Shown here piece after piece: positions 6,644 through 9,600 of a stretch of 9,600 bases of DNA. Every line of letters begins with the position of its first letter. Position 1 is the first letter of the stretch. The position numbers were made by a program, and so were the translations under genes. The stretch comes from Bacteroidales bacterium (lineage in GTDB: Bacteria; Bacteroidota; Bacteroidia; Bacteroidales; UBA932), in assembly GCA_009784635.1 (NCBI GenBank), contig WRBG01000067.1, positions 1 through 9,600 of the forward strand, in the 5' to 3' direction. The notes beneath the pieces were generated by a model. It made no database searches, was not told the DNA's origin, and saw only the letters and a program-made list of their open reading frames with translations.

Positions 6644-6675
6644 CAAAAGTATCACTTTTTTTACATTGCCCCAAA
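6644..6675 (-). promoter_or_regulatory. Bacteroidota promoter of the nfeD operon
   Basis: On the minus strand TTTG (6675-6672) is followed after 20 bases by TACTTTTG (6651-6644). This agrees well with the Bacteroidota consensus TTTG-N19/20-TAnnTTTG and is the best promoter in the window. The -33 box lies within the last codons of lysO. It gives nfeD a start independent of lysO, with a leader of roughly 70 bases. Confidence 0.7.
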
Positions 6676-7575
6676 GAATCCTACCAATACCGGCACCAAA
6701 GGGTCTAAAACGGCTCCGTGAAAAACGGCCAAGGCGGCGTATTCTTTGCCGGAAAAACGAATAATCACCGGCAGGGTGATGTCCATGCTGGTAACGCCTC
6801 CGGCGGATATGGGCGCAAGTCTGCCAAAAATCCGCAACATATATGGGGCGCAAAAGAGGGTAATAAGCTCCCGCAAAATATTAGCCATAAGCGCCACAGA
6901 GCCTAATTCCGCGCCCCTGCTGTGGCTTATCAGTACGCTGGAAACGGAGTAATAGCCCATGCCGGAGCCTATGGCCAAGCTGTCCCAAATGCGCATATCG
7001 GGGAGCATCCATCCGGCCAAGGCAGAGCCGGCAAGGGTGCCGACGAGGGTGCCCAAGGGTAATAACACAAACCGAAAACCCTGTTGCCGCACGGCAGCAA
7101 ACAGTCCCCTGTCTTTACCCACGTTTACGCCGACCAAAAACAATAAGATATAGAGTAGGATGAACACCACATTGCCCCCGCCGGTTGCAAAGGAGAAAAA
7201 ACCAAAGCCTCCACAGGCCATGCCGACAAAAAAGCAAGCAAAAACAGCAAGCGAGTCCTTTAAAAAGCCCCAGTCTTTAACCGGTGGCTGCTTAGATATC
7301 GTATTATTCTCTAATCGTTTAAAAAAAGATTGATATATCCACGCAGACAAAAGCAGGCTGCCTAACAGGGCGCCAACGGTGATTCCGGCCGCCTTTAATC
7401 CCAATTCCCCGATTTTGCCCAACAAAGCTCGGTCGGCCCCCAGCTCAAAGCCCAAAAAGAACAGCAACAGACAAATGACTCCTTGAATGACTGTGGATAG
7501 AAAAGCCATGCGGTATTTTCTCAGCAAAAATCCTGCATATCCCCCAAGAGCCATGACCAATAACAACGAAATCAT
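6661..7575 (-). CDS. lysO: Lysine exporter LysO family protein (DUF340)
   Basis: A 304-residue inner-membrane protein with about eight or more hydrophobic spans. The family is known from E. coli LysO (YbjE), which exports L-lysine and toxic analogues. Two related segments, FFLGFELGADRALL (39-52) and FLVGVNVGKDRGLF (146-159), show the internal duplication of the family. Conserved C-terminal motifs are present: SGMGYYSVSSVLI (204-216), LGSVALMANILREL (224-237), GGVTSMDITLPVI (259-271) and FHGAVLDPLVPVL (285-297). Asp48 and Asp265 sit where essential acidic residues have been reported in the E. coli protein, from memory. Length is normal for the family and no residues seem missing. The leader is only about 25-30 bases, too short for a lysine riboswitch. 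It stands upstream of nfeD but each gene has its own promoter. Confidence 0.92.
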   Translation of the reverse strand: MISLLLVMALGGYAGFLLRKYRMAFLSTVIQGVICLLLFFLGFELGADRALLGKIGELGLKAAGITVGALLGSLLLSAWIYQSFFKRLENNTISKQPPVKDWGFLKDSLAVFACFFVGMACGGFGFFSFATGGGNVVFILLYILLFLVGVNVGKDRGLFAAVRQQGFRFVLLPLGTLVGTLAGSALAGWMLPDMRIWDSLAIGSGMGYYSVSSVLISHSRGAELGSVALMANILRELITLFCAPYMLRIFGRLAPISAGGVTSMDITLPVIIRFSGKEYAALAVFHGAVLDPLVPVLVGFFGAM

Positions 7576-7606
7576 TAAGAAAACACGGAGTTAAAAAAAG
7601 ATTTTA

Positions 7607-7614
7607 CAAATGTA
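7607..7614 (-). promoter_or_regulatory. -7 element for lysO
   Basis: The minus strand reads TACATTTG, an exact TAnnTTTG match, 31 bases before the lysO ATG. No TTTG is found at the -33 spacing. It lies in a 112-base divergent region shared with the dipeptidase gene. Confidence 0.5.
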
Positions 7615-7637
7615 GTCGGTTTTTAACAAATTATTCC

Positions 7638-7645
7638 TACTTTAG
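7638..7645 (+). promoter_or_regulatory. Possible -7 element for the C69 dipeptidase
   Basis: TACTTTAG matches 7 of the 8 spaced positions of TAnnTTTG and lies 42 bases before the ATG at 7688. I see no -33 box, so this is only a candidate. Some promoter is expected here because the upstream gene is divergent. Confidence 0.25.
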
Positions 7646-7687
7646 CAGGATTTTTATCGCCCTCAATTTATAATTAAACTCATTGAT

Positions 7688-9298
7688 ATGTTCACCAAAA
7701 GACTTCTCCTCATTCTTTCGCTCTGTGTATTTGGAGCGCTTCCCGCACAGTTGAATCCCATTACCGACCCGGACGACCCGGGATTTTCCGAAAGTTGTAC
7801 TTCCATCATGGTAGGCAAAGCCGCCTCTACGGACGGTTCCGTAATCACTACCCAAAGTTGCGACCAAAATTACCGTACATGGCTTCGCTTTGAACCTTCC
7901 AAAACCTACCAACCCGGAGACATGGAGCCTGTGTACTGGGGTATGTTGCACAACGAGGAACCCCACGATATGCGCAACGTGGAGGTAAAAGGATATATTC
8001 CTGCTCCCGCCAAAACCTACGCCTTTATGAACGTGGCTTATCCCTGCATGAACGAAGTGCAGTTGGCCATAGGAGAAACCACCACCGTGGGAAAAAGGGA
8101 GTTGGTCAATAGAGAGGGGCTTTTTTTGATAGAAGAACTGCAAAGGATTGCGCTCCAGCGTTGCTCTACCGCCAGAGAAGCCGTACAACTGATTGGGAGG
8201 TTAGCCCAACAATACGGTTATGGAGACGTGGGCGAATGTCTTTCCATTGCCGACCCGCATGAGGTTTGGCATCTTGAAATCTACGGCTCCGGCCCCGGCA
8301 AGCCTTCTGCTTTGTGGGTTGCCCAGCGTATTCCGGACGACCACGTGGGCGTATCGGCCAATGTCCCCCGAATCGGTAAAGTTGATTTTAACGACCCCAA
8401 AAACTTCATGTACAGCTCCGACCTCAAGGAACGCTCTCAACAATTGGGCTACTGGGACGGCAAAGAGCCTTATGTATTTTGGAAAGTAGTTTCTGCCGGA
8501 ACCAAGGCCTACGCCATCCGCGAATTTTTTATCCTTAACGCGCTGGCGCCTTCGCTCAACCTAAATATGGACGGAGATGAATTGCCTTTCTCTGTAAAAC
8601 CCGATAAAAAAGTGAGCGTACAGGATATCATTGCTTTTTACCGCCAAACCTACGAGGGCAGTCCCTACGACCAAATGCAAAACCTCAAAGTAACCCAAAC
8701 GGTTAGAGACAGCGAAGGCAACGAGGTTACGGAAACCATTACTTCGCCCGCTACCAGTAATTTTATGAGCAACGACATGCGCAATCTGCTCAATGCCCTT
8801 AAGCCCGGGGTGGTAGAGCGCCAGCGCACCATTGCCATCGTGGCTTGCTCCTACTCCCAAGTCATCCAATTACGCTCATGGCTACCCAATGAAATCGGAG
8901 GCGTGGCCTATTTTTCCTTTGACAATCCCGCCCAAAGTCCCCGATTTCCCATTTATGCGGGAACGACCTCTTTGCCCAAAAGTTTTGACGTTTGCGGCCA
9001 ACACCGCTACCGCACGGACGCCGCTATATGGTCGTTCCGCGAAGCCAACCGCATAGCCACCGTCAATTGGGCGCGCACACGCGGCATCATGGAGCCCGAA
9101 CAAATGCGTTTAGAAGAGAAACTCTTTTCGGAAACCCCTGCGCTCGAAGCCAAGGCCCTGTCTCTGATTCAAGAGGGTAAAACAGGAGAGGCCAAACAAT
9201 TATTGACTTCCTATACCCACGACTTTGCCGCCATGTGCATGTTAAAATGGGAAGATATGAAGGCTACTTTCTGGGGCATGTTTGCCCGCGGCTTTTAG
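7688..9298 (+). CDS. Secreted C69 family dipeptidase
   Basis: A complete 536-residue member of peptidase family C69 (PepD-type dipeptidases, Ntn-hydrolase fold). Residues 1-20 are a signal peptide ending LPA. A 16-residue stretch rich in Asp and Pro follows (QLNPITDPDD...SE), and then Cys37 in CTSIMVGKAASTDGS, the expected N-terminal nucleophile exposed by cleavage. Further family-like segments are GYIPAPAKTYAFMNVAYPC (107-125), NREGLFLIEEL, ADPHEVWHLEIYGSGPG and WVAQRIPDDHVGVSANVPRIG. The enzyme should act in the periplasm or at the surface, releasing amino acids from dipeptides. No Shine-Dalgarno is visible, which is normal for Bacteroidota. The next gene, also an exported peptidase, starts 23 bases downstream, so the two are probably co-transcribed. 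Similarity to PepD is clear; substrate preference cannot be read. Confidence 0.93.
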   Translation: MFTKRLLLILSLCVFGALPAQLNPITDPDDPGFSESCTSIMVGKAASTDGSVITTQSCDQNYRTWLRFEPSKTYQPGDMEPVYWGMLHNEEPHDMRNVEVKGYIPAPAKTYAFMNVAYPCMNEVQLAIGETTTVGKRELVNREGLFLIEELQRIALQRCSTAREAVQLIGRLAQQYGYGDVGECLSIADPHEVWHLEIYGSGPGKPSALWVAQRIPDDHVGVSANVPRIGKVDFNDPKNFMYSSDLKERSQQLGYWDGKEPYVFWKVVSAGTKAYAIREFFILNALAPSLNLNMDGDELPFSVKPDKKVSVQDIIAFYRQTYEGSPYDQMQNLKVTQTVRDSEGNEVTETITSPATSNFMSNDMRNLLNALKPGVVERQRTIAIVACSYSQVIQLRSWLPNEIGGVAYFSFDNPAQSPRFPIYAGTTSLPKSFDVCGQHRYRTDAAIWSFREANRIATVNWARTRGIMEPEQMRLEEKLFSETPALEAKALSLIQEGKTGEAKQLLTSYTHDFAAMCMLKWEDMKATFWGMFARGF

Positions 9299-9321
9299 TG
9301 TATACCTCAATTTTTCACCTC

Positions 9322-9600
9322 ATGAACATCACCAAATCATCCCTTTTATGGATTTCGCTCTGCGCCGCGCTCTTTTTGTCATCTTGTTCCAAGGACTACC
9401 TAAGCATCGAAATCTTTGTCAAACAAATCTACTCCCGTCCCGCCCATTACGAGCCTAAGGAGTTTGACAAACAACCCAATATTGTAATTATGGGAGACGG
9501 TTACACAGTTATGGACTTTGGCAGCTTTGAAGCGGCTGCCGATAACTTGATTGAGCATCTGTTTTCTGTGCGGCCTTTCAACATAGGTCTTTTTCCCGAA
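9322..9600 (+). CDS. M64 (IgA peptidase)-like metallopeptidase lipoprotein, partial
   Basis: The first 93 codons of a gene running off the right edge. Residues 1-22 form a lipoprotein signal with lipobox LSSC (Cys22). Residues 53-62 read NIVIMGDGYT, and 85-92 read PFNIGLFP; this pairing (a hydrophobic strand ending GDGYT, then a PF-containing segment after a helix) is typical of the N-terminal part of M64-family peptidases in Bacteroidota. The zinc-binding HExxH motif would lie further downstream and is not visible, so the family call rests on the N-terminal motif only. The start ATG was chosen because it gives a full signal peptide. The product should be anchored in a membrane of the envelope. 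It follows the C69 dipeptidase by 23 bases. Confidence 0.7.
   Translation, partial: MNITKSSLLWISLCAALFLSSCSKDYLSIEIFVKQIYSRPAHYEPKEFDKQPNIVIMGDGYTVMDFGSFEAAADNLIEHLFSVRPFNIGLFPE

Noticed and set aside
7576..7606. Lysine riboswitch before lysO
   Set aside because: The leader between the presumed start site and the ATG is under about 35 bases, far too short for the roughly 170-base L-box.
7637..8188. Minus-strand 183-residue open frame
   Set aside because: It is antisense to the C69 dipeptidase including its nucleophile region; no promoter or motif supports it.
9299..9321. Terminator between the dipeptidase and the M64 gene
   Set aside because: There is no inverted repeat in the 23-base gap; only a short T run is present, so co-transcription is more likely.

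Overview
The window reads as chromosomal DNA of a Bacteroidota bacterium, most likely a member of the Bacteroidales with mixed GC content. The signs are: promoter elements of the TAnnTTTG type instead of sigma70 boxes, almost no Shine-Dalgarno sequences, a lipoprotein with BACON-like and GLUG-type domains, an IspG that carries part of the extra domain seen in Bacteroidota and plant enzymes, and secreted C69 and M64 peptidases. I saw no rRNA, tRNA, CRISPR array, insertion sequence or phage gene. Coding density is high, and no stretch over 300 bases lacks a gene.

Layout. (1) 1-1412, minus: the first 470 codons of a surface lipoprotein (lipobox, BACON-like domain, InlB-B-like repeat, GLUG-type repeats) that runs off the left edge. 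(2) 1413-1533: a divergent promoter region. (3) 1534-4142, plus: a two-gene unit with a 4-base ATGA overlap, an alpha/beta-hydrolase (DUF6051-like) followed by ispG of the MEP isoprenoid pathway. (4) 7575-4034, minus: the lysine exporter lysO, then a well-formed promoter, then nfeD (membrane ClpP-like protease), a 3-TM membrane protein, an ABC ATPase, and the 5' half of a hotdog-fold dehydratase-like gene. The last three genes are packed by short gaps or overlaps. (5) 7576-7687: a second divergent promoter region. (6) 7688-9600, plus: an exported C69 dipeptidase, then the start of an M64-family metallopeptidase lipoprotein that runs off the right edge.

The most unusual point is where regions 3 and 4 converge. 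IspG seems to have lost its own stop codon and reads about 29 codons into the antisense strand of a hotdog gene that is itself cut off inside its central helix. This looks like a deletion scar (or an assembly join) that damaged two convergent genes. IspG also has an insert of only about 70 residues where Bacteroidota enzymes usually carry a complete extra domain. A second point of interest is the AT-rich pair of an ABC ATPase and a 103-residue 3-TM partner inside the nfeD operon, which resembles a minimal ABC system of unknown substrate. All family assignments come from reading motifs by eye; no database search was possible.
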